Shown: in pieces, positions 55,254 to 64,000 of the stretch
Layout: each line of letters opens with the position of its first letter
How positions within the stretch are numbered: position 1 is the stretch's first letter
From: Cycloclasticus sp.
Lineage (GTDB): Bacteria; Pseudomonadota; Gammaproteobacteria; Methylococcales; Cycloclasticaceae
Assembly (NCBI GenBank): GCA_040743155.1
Contig: JBFLJU010000001.1
Location: forward strand, 310,001 to 374,000
DNA length: 64,000 nt
Direction: 5' to 3'
The notes under the pieces: generated by a model
Database searches by the model: none
What the model saw: only the letters and a program-made list of their open reading frames with translations
What the model was told of the DNA's origin: nothing
Translations under genes and position numbers: made by a program

Positions 55254-56603
55254 ATGGAAACATTAACACAACTGCTTAACTCAATCAGTAGTTTTGTTTG
55301 GGGCCCCGTTATTTTAGCGTTGCTGCTTGGAACGGGCGTTTACTTAATGCTGGGCTTGTTCTTCCTGCCGATTCGACAATTACCCGCGGCGTTCAAATTG
55401 ATGTGGCGGGGCCGTACGAGTAACGATTTGGCGGATGGGGAAATTAGCCCCTTTAACGCCTTGATGACGTCGTTAGCCGCCACGATTGGCACGGGTAATA
55501 TTGCCGGTGTGGCAACGGCGATCTTTTTAGGTGGTCCAGGCGCTATCTTTTGGATGTGGCTGACGGCATTTGTGGGTATGGCGACTAAATATGCGGAAGC
55601 CGTGTTGGCCGTCAACTATAGAGAAGTTGATGAGAAGGGTGCTTATGTTGGCGGTCCGATGTATTACATTAAAAATGGATTGGGTAAGCATTGGCAATGG
55701 CTGGGTTTTTTGTTTTCTTTATTTGGCGCCATTGCAGCATTTGGTATCGGAAATACCATTCAAGCGAATTCTGTTGCTGATGTATTGAGTAGCACCTTAG
55801 GCGTGCCAAAATGGCAAACGGGGCTTGTCATGGCTGTTGTCGTTTATGCGGTATTGGTTGGTGGTATTAAGCGCATTGGCCATGTGGCATCTAAACTGGT
55901 GCCGTTTATGGGGGTCGCCTACGTTATGGGTGCCGGCATTGTTATTATTCAACGCTTAGACTCTGTACCAACGGCTCTTTTATTGATTGTTAATGACGCC
56001 TTTACAGGAACAGCCGCCGCGGGTGGTTTCGCTGGAGCAGGACTGATGGCGGCGATTCGTTTTGGTGTGGCACGCGGTGTCTTTTCTAATGAAGCGGGAC
56101 TTGGAACAGCGCCGATCGCTCATGCGGCGGCAAAAACGAACAACCCGGTGCAGCAAGGTAAGATTGCAATGCTGGGTACATTCATTGATACCATTATTGT
56201 GTGTACGATGACCGCGCTGGTTATTATTTTAACGGGCAGCTGGACCAGTGGAGAAACCGGTGCATCCTTGTCTGCTCATGCGTTTAGTATGGGCTTGCCG
56301 GGTTATGGTGAGTATGTTGTGAGCTTCGGCTTGGCTATTTTTGCGCTGACAACTTTATTGGGCTGGAGTTATTACGGCGAGCGATGTGCCGAATATATTC
56401 TAGGTGTGGGTGTGATTCGTTGGTACCGAATTGTATGGGTGCTGGCGATCCCTGTGGGCGCAGTAATGAACTTAGATTTCTTATGGCTGCTGGCTGACGT
56501 ATTAAATGGCTTGATGGCGATCCCAAATTTGATTGCTCTGTTGTTGCTTAGCCCAGTTGTTTTTAAACTCAGCAAAAAGCCAAGCGCTGAATTTAAGCGT
56601 TAA
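55254..56603 (+). CDS. Alanine/glycine:cation symporter (AGCS family)
   Basis: This sodium- or proton-coupled amino-acid transporter has 449 residues and 10-11 helices. The AGCS signature appears as VGGPMYYIKNGLG and FSNEAGLGTAPIAHAAAKT. Further hallmarks are ATIGTGNIAGVATAI near 78-92 and WSYYGERCAEYI near the C-terminus. The ATG at 55254 gives the family's N-terminus; a TTG at 55212 would add 14 residues. The stop overlaps the convergent DUF1249 gene by 11 bases. Confidence 0.93.
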   Translation: METLTQLLNSISSFVWGPVILALLLGTGVYLMLGLFFLPIRQLPAAFKLMWRGRTSNDLADGEISPFNALMTSLAATIGTGNIAGVATAIFLGGPGAIFWMWLTAFVGMATKYAEAVLAVNYREVDEKGAYVGGPMYYIKNGLGKHWQWLGFLFSLFGAIAAFGIGNTIQANSVADVLSSTLGVPKWQTGLVMAVVVYAVLVGGIKRIGHVASKLVPFMGVAYVMGAGIVIIQRLDSVPTALLLIVNDAFTGTAAAGGFAGAGLMAAIRFGVARGVFSNEAGLGTAPIAHAAAKTNNPVQQGKIAMLGTFIDTIIVCTMTALVIILTGSWTSGETGASLSAHAFSMGLPGYGEYVVSFGLAIFALTTLLGWSYYGERCAEYILGVGVIRWYRIVWVLAIPVGAVMNLDFLWLLADVLNGLMAIPNLIALLLLSPVVFKLSKKPSAEFKR

Positions 56604-57012
56604 TGGCTTGTGGGTGAAGCTCTTCGGTACTGGATAAACCTTGTTGAAACATGAGCCACTTTTCAAAAAAATAATTTAACGCCCATTTCTTATTTAAGGT
56701 GTCTTTTGGCGATGCGGTTTGCTGTTGATCCTGCATCATATGCCCGTCGATACTGATCACCTCAACCGACTTTGTGTCTAAGTAAATACGGCACTTGAAA
56801 CGGGGTTGTGGTGGTTCCGCGTTAAGAGTTACTTGGTGCAAATAAACGGTATAAGTAAAAGGGCCTATTGCTAGAACGTCAGAATGAATGGCCGTGCTAC
56901 TGAAGTCATTTCGTTGAATATTAGGGATAAGCCTAAACAGTTTCAGGTAGTTTTCTTCACAAAGCATTTGTAGGCAGAAAGATTTATTAATCGGCCTTAC
57001 GGTATGTAACAT
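56593..57012 (-). CDS. DUF1249 (YqiB-like) protein
   Basis: This 139-residue protein is similar in plan to E. coli YqiB: MLCEENYLKLFRLIP near 16-30, a mid domain with TYTVYLHQVTLN, and a conserved C-terminal NKKWALNYFFEKWLMF. Its function is not known. It begins at the last base of the queD-like gene's stop, so the two are translationally coupled. Confidence 0.8.
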   Translation of the reverse strand: MLHTVRPINKSFCLQMLCEENYLKLFRLIPNIQRNDFSSTAIHSDVLAIGPFTYTVYLHQVTLNAEPPQPRFKCRIYLDTKSVEVISIDGHMMQDQQQTASPKDTLNKKWALNYFFEKWLMFQQGLSSTEELHPQAINA

Positions 57013-57416
57013 TAATTTGTTGAGTAACTAGCGTTCGCGCTATCGGTCTCCCAGACAGAAACGTTTGTGACAGGGAAGCCCCCTTTTGCCACATAGTCAT
57101 AAATGAGTTTGGCCAGAAATTCTGCTGTAGGGTGTTCGTCTACAACCATTAAACGTTCTCCGGCTTCTTGTAGGAGGGGTAGCACGGGATCATTTTTGTG
57201 TAAAAGCATATTGTGATCCAGCGTTTCACTAATCCATTTGCCGACAAATTGCTTAAGGTCGGAGAAATCGCAAACCATTCCTTGTTCATTAAGTTCTGCT
57301 GACTCCAAGGTAATGGCAACACGGGCAGAATGACCATGCAGATGACGGCATTTGCCAGGGTGGTTCATGAGGCGATGGCCATAACAAAAGCTTAGTTTTT
57401 TGGTGATGCGGTACAA
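57012..57416 (-). CDS. 6-carboxytetrahydropterin synthase / PTPS-like (QueD family)
   Basis: This 134-residue T-fold enzyme has the zinc and catalytic plan YGHRL, HPGKCRHLHGHS (with the catalytic Cys) and MVCDFSDLK, then LDHNMLL. QueD makes the queuosine precursor carboxytetrahydropterin from GTP-derived dihydroneopterin triphosphate. The window has no queC or queE, and the alternative folate-type PTPS role is possible. It is coupled to the DUF1249 gene. Confidence 0.85.
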   Translation of the reverse strand: MYRITKKLSFCYGHRLMNHPGKCRHLHGHSARVAITLESAELNEQGMVCDFSDLKQFVGKWISETLDHNMLLHKNDPVLPLLQEAGERLMVVDEHPTAEFLAKLIYDYVAKGGFPVTNVSVWETDSANASYSTN

Positions 57417-57438
57417 ATTTTATCCTATGTGTTAAGCG

Positions 57439-57738
57439 TTAAGCGCCTTTAATGCCTTCGATGGTAGCGGCTACTTCATATTCGCCGCTGTCAACTGGGA
57501 TGACGCGAATAACCTCTATAAGTGCATTGAGAGGTGGTGTGATTGGGTTGACAGGTTTTACCATAATTTCTAAGGAACAGCCTTGAGTCAGTTTTTCCTT
57601 GGTTCTAAAAAGAATACCAGCAGCGCTTAAGTTGATGCTGTTAGCGGTACCTTTTGAACCAGTGCCAGGGTGGGTGAACTCCATATCACATTCAGCATTC
57701 ATCCGCGCGAACTTACGATGATTTGATGATTCAAGCAT
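57439..57738 (-). CDS. PilZ-domain protein (candidate c-di-GMP receptor)
   Basis: This single PilZ domain has 99 residues. The RxxxR-like HRKFARM (near 7-13) and the NLSAAGI (near 36-42) form the usual c-di-GMP-binding pair, with Asn in place of the more common Asp in (D/N)xSxxG. It lies 22 bases upstream of the queD-like gene on the same strand. The target process cannot be read from the sequence. Confidence 0.82.
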   Translation of the reverse strand: MLESSNHRKFARMNAECDMEFTHPGTGSKGTANSINLSAAGILFRTKEKLTQGCSLEIMVKPVNPITPPLNALIEVIRVIPVDSGEYEVAATIEGIKGA

Positions 57739-58026
57739 ATTTAAAACCCCAGCCTTAATTGGTTAAAAGTAAATTCAGTTTAGCCTAAAACTTGAAAAAA
57801 GTAACAGCGGATTAATAAATAACAAAAGTCTTCTTCCCTATACTGAGAAACGTATGAAAGCAAAATCTTTGTCACAGATAATTTTACTTGTAAATCAATG
57901 GGGATTTTGGCAGTATCGGGGTGGTTCATTCAAGTTGATGGGCTATAACGACCTAGATAGCTGTTAAGTGATTTGGGTGTAAGGGAGCTTATCTAGGTAT
58001 CAAAATTTAATTCTGAGGGGAAGCAG

Positions 58027-58764
58027 ATGAGTCAACGAGTTGCGTTAGTAACAGGTGGTACAGGCGGTATTGGTGAAGCAGTATGTCAGCGTTTTGTGCA
58101 AGACGGTTATAAGGTGGTTGCCGGATATAACAATAAAGAAAAAGCAAAGGCGTGGCAAATTACTCAAAAGGAAGCGGGGTTTGATATTGAAATCGTTCAT
58201 TGCCCAGTCACTGACTTTGAAGCATGTGGTGCTGCAATCGAATGGGTTGAAGAGAATGTGGGCCCTATTGATATTTTGGTTAATAATGCAGGTATTACTA
58301 AGGATGGTATGTTTAAAAAAATGCCAATTGAGCGTTGGGATGCAGTTATTGATACGAATTTGAATAGTGTGTTCAATATGGCGCGTCAAATCTTTGAAGG
58401 GATGATTGATCGTGGCTTTGGTCGTATCATCAATGTCTCTTCTGTCAATGGCCAGTTGGGTCAAATGGGACAAGTTAATTATTCTGCTGCTAAAGCCGGC
58501 ATGCACGGTTTCACCAAAGCCTTAGCGCGTGAAACGGCACGTAAAGGCGTTACCGTTAATACAATATCTCCAGGTTATGTTGCAACACCGATGGTGATGG
58601 CCATTGCTGAAGATGTTCGCAAAAAGATTGAAAACGGCATTCCAACGGGCCGTTTATGTAAACCTGAAGAAATTGCTCATGGCATCTCATTTTTAGCGAG
58701 TGATCTAGCGGCTTATACAACGGGCTCTGACTTGAGTATGAATGGCGGTTTGTTCATGCATTAA
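58027..58764 (+). CDS. phaB: Acetoacetyl-CoA reductase (PhaB)
   Basis: This SDR enzyme uses NADPH to make (R)-3-hydroxybutyryl-CoA for polyhydroxybutyrate. It has 245 residues: NADPH site VTGGTGGIG (7-15), NNAG, and catalytic Ser-Tyr-Lys in NVSSVNGQLGQMGQVNYSAAKAG. The family marks ISPGYVATPMVMA and SDLSMNGGLFMH fit PhaB better than FabG. GAGGGGA is five bases before the ATG. No phaA or phaC is in the window, so the pathway's other genes must lie elsewhere. Confidence 0.9.
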   Translation: MSQRVALVTGGTGGIGEAVCQRFVQDGYKVVAGYNNKEKAKAWQITQKEAGFDIEIVHCPVTDFEACGAAIEWVEENVGPIDILVNNAGITKDGMFKKMPIERWDAVIDTNLNSVFNMARQIFEGMIDRGFGRIINVSSVNGQLGQMGQVNYSAAKAGMHGFTKALARETARKGVTVNTISPGYVATPMVMAIAEDVRKKIENGIPTGRLCKPEEIAHGISFLASDLAAYTTGSDLSMNGGLFMH

Positions 58765-58771
58765 AAATTGC

Positions 58772-58798
58772 AAGGGCAGTGAATTCGCTGCCCTTTTT
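58772..58798 (+). terminator. Terminator after phaB
   Basis: AAGGGCAG (58772-58779) pairs with CTGCCCTT (58788-58795), extended inside by a GAATTC, with a T-run to 58798. It separates phaB from acs. Confidence 0.85.
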
Positions 58799-58830
58799 AT
58801 AAAAAAAACATATAGGGGAAAAGGATAAAA

Positions 58831-60768
58831 ATGTCAGAAAGTCACATATACAAGGTGCCCAGCGAGGTCGCTGCACATGCACATATCAATAAAGAACGGT
58901 ATGAAGCTGAATATAAGCGTTCGATTGAAGATACTGAAGGCTTCTGGAATGAAAAAGCTAGAGAGTTTTTAACGTGGTCTAAAGAGTGGGAGACAACGGT
59001 CGAATATGATTTTCCAAAGGGTGAAGTTAAGTGGTTTGAAGGTGGCAAGTTAAATGTCAGTGTTAATTGCTTAGACCGTCATCTGGAAACACGTGGTGAT
59101 CAGCCGGCGATTATTTGGGAAAGCGATGACCCCGAAGTGGATAAAACGTATACCTATAAAGAACTTCACGCCGAAGTATGTCGGTTTGCTAATGGTTTGA
59201 AAGCCGAAGGTGTGAAAAAAGGTGACCGTGTTTGTATTTATATGCCGATGGTTGCTGAAGCGGCTATAGCGATGCTCGCTTGCGCTAGAATTGGCGCAGT
59301 GCATTTAATTGTTTTTGGTGGCTTTTCTCCTGACGCACTAAAGGATCGAATTATCGATTCTGAAGCAGCCGTCATTATCGTCACGGATGAAAGTGTACGC
59401 GGTGGTAAGGCCGTCCCTCTCAAAGCTAATGCCGATAAGGCGTTAGAGAATTGCCCGTTGGTTAAGTCGGTGGTTGTTGTGAAACGGACAGGTGGCAATA
59501 TCGGCTGGACGGAAGGCCGTGATGTTTGGTATCACGACTTGCTTGAGAACGCATCGGGTGATTGCCCTGCAGAAGAAATGGACTCAGAAGATCCGTTATT
59601 TATTTTGTACACGTCTGGTTCAACGGGTAAACCTAAAGGCGTTGTCCACACAACGGGTGGTTATTTATTACACGCTGCGATGTCGCATAAATATATCTTT
59701 GATTATCATGACGGTGATATTTATTGGTGTACCGCTGACGTCGGTTGGGTGACAGGTCATTCGTATATCGTTTATGGCCCGTTAACGAATGGTGCTCAGA
59801 CCTTAATGTTTGAAGGGGTGCCAACTTATCCTGATGCGTCGCGCTTTTGGAAGGTTGTTGAGAAACATAAAGTGAATATCTTTTATACCGCGCCAACGGC
59901 GATTCGCGCCTTAATGGCAAAAGGTGATGATTATGTCAAAGCCTGTGATTTGAGCTCATTACGCATCTTAGGGAGTGTCGGTGAGCCTATTAACCCTGAA
60001 GCATGGGAGTGGTATTACCACACAGTTGGGGGCAGTCGTTGCCCGATTGTCGATACGTGGTGGCAAACTGAAACAGGCGGGATTCTAATGACACCGCTGC
60101 CTGGTGCAACTGATTTAAAACCAGGTTCTGCAATGCAACCGTTCTTTGGCGTGGAGTTTGGGCTAGTTGATAACGACGGTAAGGAAGTAATAGGAAATCC
60201 TGCAGAAGGCATTTTGGTCATTAAAAAGCCATGGCCTGGAATATTTAGAACCTTGCATGGTGATCATCAACGGTATATTGATGCGTATTTTGCAAATTAC
60301 CCCGGTATGTATTTCCCGGGAGACGGTGCGCGTCGTGATGAAGATGGGGACTATTGGATAACAGGCCGTGTTGATGATGTGATTAACGTTTCTGGTCATC
60401 GTATGGGTACAGCAGAAGTTGAAAGTGCGTTAGTGCTTCATCCGGCGGTTGCTGAAGCGGCTGTTATTGGTTATCCGCACGATATAAAGGGTCAAGGGAT
60501 TTATTCATTTGTTACGCTGATGGATGGTGTAGAAGCTACAGATGAACTACGTAAAGCGCTAGTGGCACACGTGCGTAAAGAGATTGGACCGATTGCATCG
60601 CCGGATGTCATTCAGTGGGCGCCAGGCTTGCCTAAAACGCGGTCAGGTAAAATCATGCGCAGGATTTTACGTAAAATTTCTGAAAACTTAATCGATGAAT
60701 TAGGGGATACGTCAACATTAGCGGACCCATCAGTTGTCGATGAGCTTATCGCAAATCGCCCTGAATAA
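58831..60768 (+). CDS. acs: Acetyl-CoA synthetase
   Basis: This enzyme activates acetate with ATP and CoA. The 645 residues carry [19 protein letters not shown] (near 261-279), [10 protein letters not shown] (near 408-417), the [14 protein letters not shown] hinge and the C-terminal [11 protein letters not shown] with the regulatory lysine. AAGGAT lies six bases before the ATG. The protein is close in length to E. coli Acs. It follows the phaB terminator by 30 bases. Confidence 0.96.
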   Translation: MSESHIYKVPSEVAAHAHINKERYEAEYKRSIEDTEGFWNEKAREFLTWSKEWETTVEYDFPKGEVKWFEGGKLNVSVNCLDRHLETRGDQPAIIWESDDPEVDKTYTYKELHAEVCRFANGLKAEGVKKGDRVCIYMPMVAEAAIAMLACARIGAVHLIVFGGFSPDALKDRIIDSEAAVIIVTDESVRGGKAVPLKANADKALENCPLVKSVVVVKRTGGNIGWTEGRDVWYHDLLENASGDCPAEEMDSEDPLFILYTSGSTGKPKGVVHTTGGYLLHAAMSHKYIFDYHDGDIYWCTADVGWVTGHSYIVYGPLTNGAQTLMFEGVPTYPDASRFWKVVEKHKVNIFYTAPTAIRALMAKGDDYVKACDLSSLRILGSVGEPINPEAWEWYYHTVGGSRCPIVDTWWQTETGGILMTPLPGATDLKPGSAMQPFFGVEFGLVDNDGKEVIGNPAEGILVIKKPWPGIFRTLHGDHQRYIDAYFANYPGMYFPGDGARRDEDGDYWITGRVDDVINVSGHRMGTAEVESALVLHPAVAEAAVIGYPHDIKGQGIYSFVTLMDGVEATDELRKALVAHVRKEIGPIASPDVIQWAPGLPKTRSGKIMRRILRKISENLIDELGDTSTLADPSVVDELIANRPE

Positions 60769-60786
60769 GGCGTCAACGTTAGACAT

Positions 60787-60817
60787 AAAAAAGCCCGCTT
60801 TAAAGCGGGTTTTTTTT
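60787..60817. terminator. Bidirectional terminator between acs and the GAPDH gene
   Basis: CCCGCTTTAAAGCGGG (60794-60809) is a perfect palindrome flanked by six A and eight T, so it can end transcription of acs (+) and of the convergent GAPDH gene (-). Confidence 0.9.
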
Positions 60818-60837
60818 ATGATAAGAAAAATAATGGG

Positions 60838-62286
60838 CTAATTTGTTGGTAAGGATGGGAAGTCCAGTCCCGCCATTTTTTGCATTATACGAATGACCTG
60901 GCAGCTATAACCGAATTCGTTGTCATACCAAAGATACAGCACACATGAATCACCTGTCGCAATGGTTGCTGTTGAGTCAATTGTGCAGGCTTTACGAGCG
61001 CCAACTAAATCCGTTGAAACAATTTCAGTTGATGTGGTGAAGTCAATTTGTTCACGCATAGAAGAATGAAGAGCTGTTTCACGTAGAAAGCTGTTCAATG
61101 ACTGCTTGTCTGTTTCTTTTTCTAAGCTCAAGTTCAAGATTGCCATAGAAACATTAGGCGTTGGAACACGAATAGCATTACCGGTTAATTTACCTTCAAG
61201 TTCAGGCAGTGCTTTAGAGACAGCTTTAGCGGCACCTGTTTCAGTCAGCACCATATTGAGTGCTGCTGCACGTCCACGGCGTTCGCCTTTATGGTAGTTG
61301 TCAATTAGGTTTTGATCGTTGGTGTACGAGTGAACCGTTTCAACGTGACCTTTGATAATGCCAAACTCATCATTGATTGCTTTCAATGTGGGTGTGATTG
61401 CGTTGGTCGTACAGCTAGCGGCAGAAATGATTTTATCATCAGCTTTGATGTCATCAGTATTGACCCCAAATACGATGTTTTTAACGTCTTTTCCTGGGGC
61501 TGTTAGTAAGGCTTTAGCGGCGCCTTTCGCTAAGAAATGCTCGCTCAACTGGGCTTCGTCACGACGAATACCCGTGTTATCGACAATCAATGCATCGTGG
61601 ATACCGTATTGGGTGTAATCAATTTCTTTCGGATGGCTGGCGTATATAACTTGAATTAAGTTACCGTTGGCCATAATGGTATTGTTATCTTCGTCAACTT
61701 TGATAGTGCCTTTGAACGAGCCGTGAACAGAATCACGGCGAAGTAAGCTGGCGCGTTTTTGTAAATCGTTGTCGCTACCTTTACGTACAACAATGGCGCG
61801 CAGGCGCATTTTATTGCCAGAACCTGTGCGTTCAATGAGCAAGCGTGCCAACAAACGACCAATACGACCGAAGCCGTAAAGTACAACGTCTCTTGGTGCT
61901 GAATCCAATTGCTCTTGGACTTGGCGGACACCTTCGCCAAGTTTTTCAGCAAGAAAAGCATCCAGTTCTAGGCCGCGTGTGTCGTTGTTGAATTGAACGG
62001 CCAAAATACCCAGATCAATACGTACGGGCCCTAGTTTCATTTTTTGTAAGGCAATTAAAACTTTGAAGCTGTCGTGAATAGAAAGCTCAGTTTTTTCAAA
62101 CTGGCGAACATAGCGATGGAGTTTAAGTAGAGTGACGGGTGAGGCGTTAATCAATGTTCGGCCATAAATTTTGAGGACGACCCCGCTTCCACGGTACATT
62201 TTGCCAATGATAGGAATCATGCTTTCAGCAATTTCTTGGCGACTTTCCCACTCAGCTAAATATTGATCGTGTTGTTCTACACTCAT
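60838..62286 (-). CDS. Glyceraldehyde-3-phosphate dehydrogenase, long (~480-residue) type
   Basis: This GAPDH of 482 residues has an N-terminal extension of about 125 residues ahead of the Rossmann motif YGFGRIGRLLARLL, and the active-site AASCTTNAITPTLK. The extension is found in a distinct GAPDH group seen in Pseudomonas and marine gammaproteobacteria, and differs from the shorter arsenic-linked enzyme at 24803-25819. It is likely the central-metabolism enzyme; direction (glycolytic or gluconeogenic) cannot be told. Confidence 0.9.
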   Translation of the reverse strand: MSVEQHDQYLAEWESRQEIAESMIPIIGKMYRGSGVVLKIYGRTLINASPVTLLKLHRYVRQFEKTELSIHDSFKVLIALQKMKLGPVRIDLGILAVQFNNDTRGLELDAFLAEKLGEGVRQVQEQLDSAPRDVVLYGFGRIGRLLARLLIERTGSGNKMRLRAIVVRKGSDNDLQKRASLLRRDSVHGSFKGTIKVDEDNNTIMANGNLIQVIYASHPKEIDYTQYGIHDALIVDNTGIRRDEAQLSEHFLAKGAAKALLTAPGKDVKNIVFGVNTDDIKADDKIISAASCTTNAITPTLKAINDEFGIIKGHVETVHSYTNDQNLIDNYHKGERRGRAAALNMVLTETGAAKAVSKALPELEGKLTGNAIRVPTPNVSMAILNLSLEKETDKQSLNSFLRETALHSSMREQIDFTTSTEIVSTDLVGARKACTIDSTATIATGDSCVLYLWYDNEFGYSCQVIRIMQKMAGLDFPSLPTN

Positions 62287-62422
62287 AAAAGGTACCTGTA
62301 TTTTTAAAAATTAAAGAAAAATTATATCAAACATTAACAGCAAATTGTGCGGCGCAACTTTGGCCGCGGCATTTTAAACGAGCTTAACGTTGGGTATTAA
62401 AATTAAGCTGAACTGTTAAGGC

Positions 62423-63427
62423 TTAGTAACTGCGTTGAATGGAAAATAAAGCGAGTTGTTCCATCGCTTGCTTGTAATTGCTATCGGGAATATTACTTAA
62501 GGCATCAATGGCTTTTTGGGCTTCTTGGTCAGCGAGCTGTGCCGTGTAGTCTAAAGAACCTGTTGACTTAATGATGGCCAGAATATCAAGGTATGCATCA
62601 CGGTTGCCATTTTTAATGGTCTCCTTAATGAACTTGGACTGTTCTGCCGTTCCGTGCGCCATGGCGTGAATTAAGGGGAGAGTCGGTTTGCCTTCCGCCA
62701 AATCATCTCCGAGATTTTTACCGAGCTCTGCTACGTCTGCGGTGTAATCGAGCATGTCATCCATAATTTGGAAGGCATTGCCTAAGTGAAGGCCATAGGT
62801 GGAGAGCGCTTTTTCAGTTTCCTCATCTTTGTTTGCCAATACAGCACCTAGTCGGGTGCCGGCTTCAAAAAGTTTTGCCGTTTTTCGTCGAATAACTTCA
62901 AGGTATTGTGCTTCACTGGTGTCTGGGTTGTTGATGTTGAGGAGCTGTAATACCTCGCCTTCAGCAATGGCGTTCGTGGCGTGGGACAAAATATCCATTA
63001 CGCGCATATTGTTGACGCCAACCATCATTTCAAATGAACGTGAATACAAGAAATCACCCACTAGAACGCTAGCGGCATTGCCCCATATGGCATTCGCAGT
63101 CTCATCGCCACGCCGCATGTCTGATTCGTCAACAACATCGTCGTGTAATAAGGTGGCGGTGTGAATAAATTCAATAACAGCGGCCAGTGTTGTGTGGTCT
63201 TTTCCTTCATAGCCTAATGCGCACGCCGATAATGCAACTAGCATGGGTCTTAGGCGCTTGCCACCACTATTAACAATGTGAAAACCAATTTGATTGATTA
63301 GCACGACGTCTGAATTTAACTCTTGTAAAATCTCTTTATCAACTTGAGCCATGATGGGCGACATCAGCTGCTGAATTGTTTTAAAGTCTATTGGTTGTGA
63401 TGCTGCTGATGAATTTGTGCTGCTCAT
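62423..63427 (-). CDS. ispB: Octaprenyl diphosphate synthase
   Basis: This makes the C40 isoprenoid tail of ubiquinone. Two Asp-rich motifs, LLHDDVVDESD and FQIMDDMLDYTAD, and the GGKRLRP sequence are in order in a 334-residue protein. I use the ATG at 63427, where the sequence then follows E. coli IspB; an ATG 18 codons earlier is possible, but no ribosome site supports it. It is divergent from rplU, the usual arrangement. Confidence 0.94.
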   Translation of the reverse strand: MSSTNSSAASQPIDFKTIQQLMSPIMAQVDKEILQELNSDVVLINQIGFHIVNSGGKRLRPMLVALSACALGYEGKDHTTLAAVIEFIHTATLLHDDVVDESDMRRGDETANAIWGNAASVLVGDFLYSRSFEMMVGVNNMRVMDILSHATNAIAEGEVLQLLNINNPDTSEAQYLEVIRRKTAKLFEAGTRLGAVLANKDEETEKALSTYGLHLGNAFQIMDDMLDYTADVAELGKNLGDDLAEGKPTLPLIHAMAHGTAEQSKFIKETIKNGNRDAYLDILAIIKSTGSLDYTAQLADQEAQKAIDALSNIPDSNYKQAMEQLALFSIQRSY

Positions 63428-63593
63428 GTGGCGGTAATGTGAAGTAAAATGAATTAATGGAGTATGATAACAAGGATTCATGCTTTTTAAGAAAAAGCTT
63501 TTCTATGTTTATTTGGGATTGACCAAATGCGCGCTAAAGGATAAAATTCGCCTCTTTTTTAAAACCACCCACAAACTAGGGAGTCTCTAGACA

Positions 63594-63908
63594 ATGTACG
63601 CGGTAATTCAAACAGGCGGTAAACAATATAAGGTCGCCGAGGGTGATTTCCTTAAGATCGAAAAATTAGACGTTGAAGAAGGTAGCGAAGTTACTTTTGA
63701 ATCAGTTCTATTGGTGAATGGTGAAGCGGGCCTTAAGGTTGGCACACCTAATATTGATGGGGCAACGGTTACAGCAACTGTGAAATCTCAAGGGCGTCAC
63801 AAAAAAATACATATCATTAAATTCAAACGTAGAAAACACCATATGAAGAAAATGGGTCATCGTCAGTATTACACTGAAGTACTCATTACTGGTATTTCTG
63901 CGGCTTAA
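63594..63908 (+). CDS. rplU: Ribosomal protein L21
   Basis: This is the 50S protein L21, 104 residues: [18 protein letters not shown] at the start and [18 protein letters not shown] near 72-90 are family hallmarks. It is followed after 18 bases by rpmA, the universal rplU-rpmA pair. An AGGGAGTC site lies just upstream. Confidence 0.98.
   Translation: MYAVIQTGGKQYKVAEGDFLKIEKLDVEEGSEVTFESVLLVNGEAGLKVGTPNIDGATVTATVKSQGRHKKIHIIKFKRRKHHMKKMGHRQYYTEVLITGISAA

Positions 63909-64000
<92 letters not shown>

Overview
The window is a contiguous piece of a gammaproteobacterial chromosome. The evidence is the PetABC-SspA-SspB order, the IspB / L21 / L27 junction at the right edge, and the presence of TtcA, PlsB, Hsp33, FabV, YqiB-like and YgfB-like genes. 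It is moderately AT-rich by eye and densely coded, and I saw no rRNA, tRNA, insertion sequence, phage or CRISPR. A particulate copper monooxygenase locus beside lipid and hydrocarbon uptake genes, with no methanol dehydrogenase or C1 genes in view, fits a hydrocarbon-degrading relative of Cycloclasticus better than a nitrifier. A gammaproteobacterial methanotroph cannot be excluded from this window alone. The genus is an inference.

Layout. 1-6.9 kb: cytochrome bc1 (petABC), sspAB, a small membrane-anchored protein, a DUF523 protein, an acyl-CoA synthetase and a small unknown. 6.9-14 kb: an orphan NosR-like flavo-iron-sulfur membrane protein, IspG, a class V aminotransferase, a glycerophosphodiesterase and a MATE exporter. 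14.2-18.2 kb: a MaoC hydratase and a giant fused indolepyruvate-type ferredoxin oxidoreductase. 18.5-24.2 kb: a minus-strand FadL / Old Yellow Enzyme / porin / alpha-beta hydrolase operon divergent from a LysR regulator. 24.3-27.1 kb: arsR, GAPDH and arsJ, a complete arsenate export module.

27.3-36.5 kb is the most distinctive part. A His-rich predicted outer-membrane protein diverges from a copper membrane monooxygenase (C, then AB after a terminator). This is followed by a tight five-gene operon: a periplasmic protein with a possible mature N-terminal His, a membrane-anchored multicopper oxidase, a membrane-anchored blue-copper protein, a YqaA-type membrane protein and a SAM methyltransferase. 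The copper sites of subunit C (two three-ligand sets) and the CuB site of subunit B are intact, but two other His residues of the Methylococcus PmoB are replaced. The long spacer upstream of subunit C carries a perfect 20-bp-arm inverted repeat and an 18-bp palindrome.

36.5-64 kb is mostly housekeeping: an ABC exporter, a ZapG-like protein, an EamA transporter, FabV, a MipZ-like ATPase coupled to a SprT-like protein and a GIY-YIG protein, thioredoxin 2, truncated haemoglobin, Hsp33, MsrA, Ung, ADP-ribosylglycohydrolase, TtcA, PlsB, TraB-family, DUF1853, UPF0149, CDGSH, an AGCS symporter, YqiB-like, QueD-like, PilZ, PhaB, Acs, a long-type GAPDH, IspB, RplU and the start of RpmA.

How they fit together (inference): the monooxygenase would make an alcohol from a small hydrocarbon, drawing quinol electrons from the pool that also feeds bc1. 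Acyl-CoA synthetases (the FadD-like enzyme and Acs), MaoC, PhaB and the 2-oxoacid oxidoreductase would carry the carbon into acyl-CoA and storage metabolism. No alcohol dehydrogenase for the next step is present in the window.
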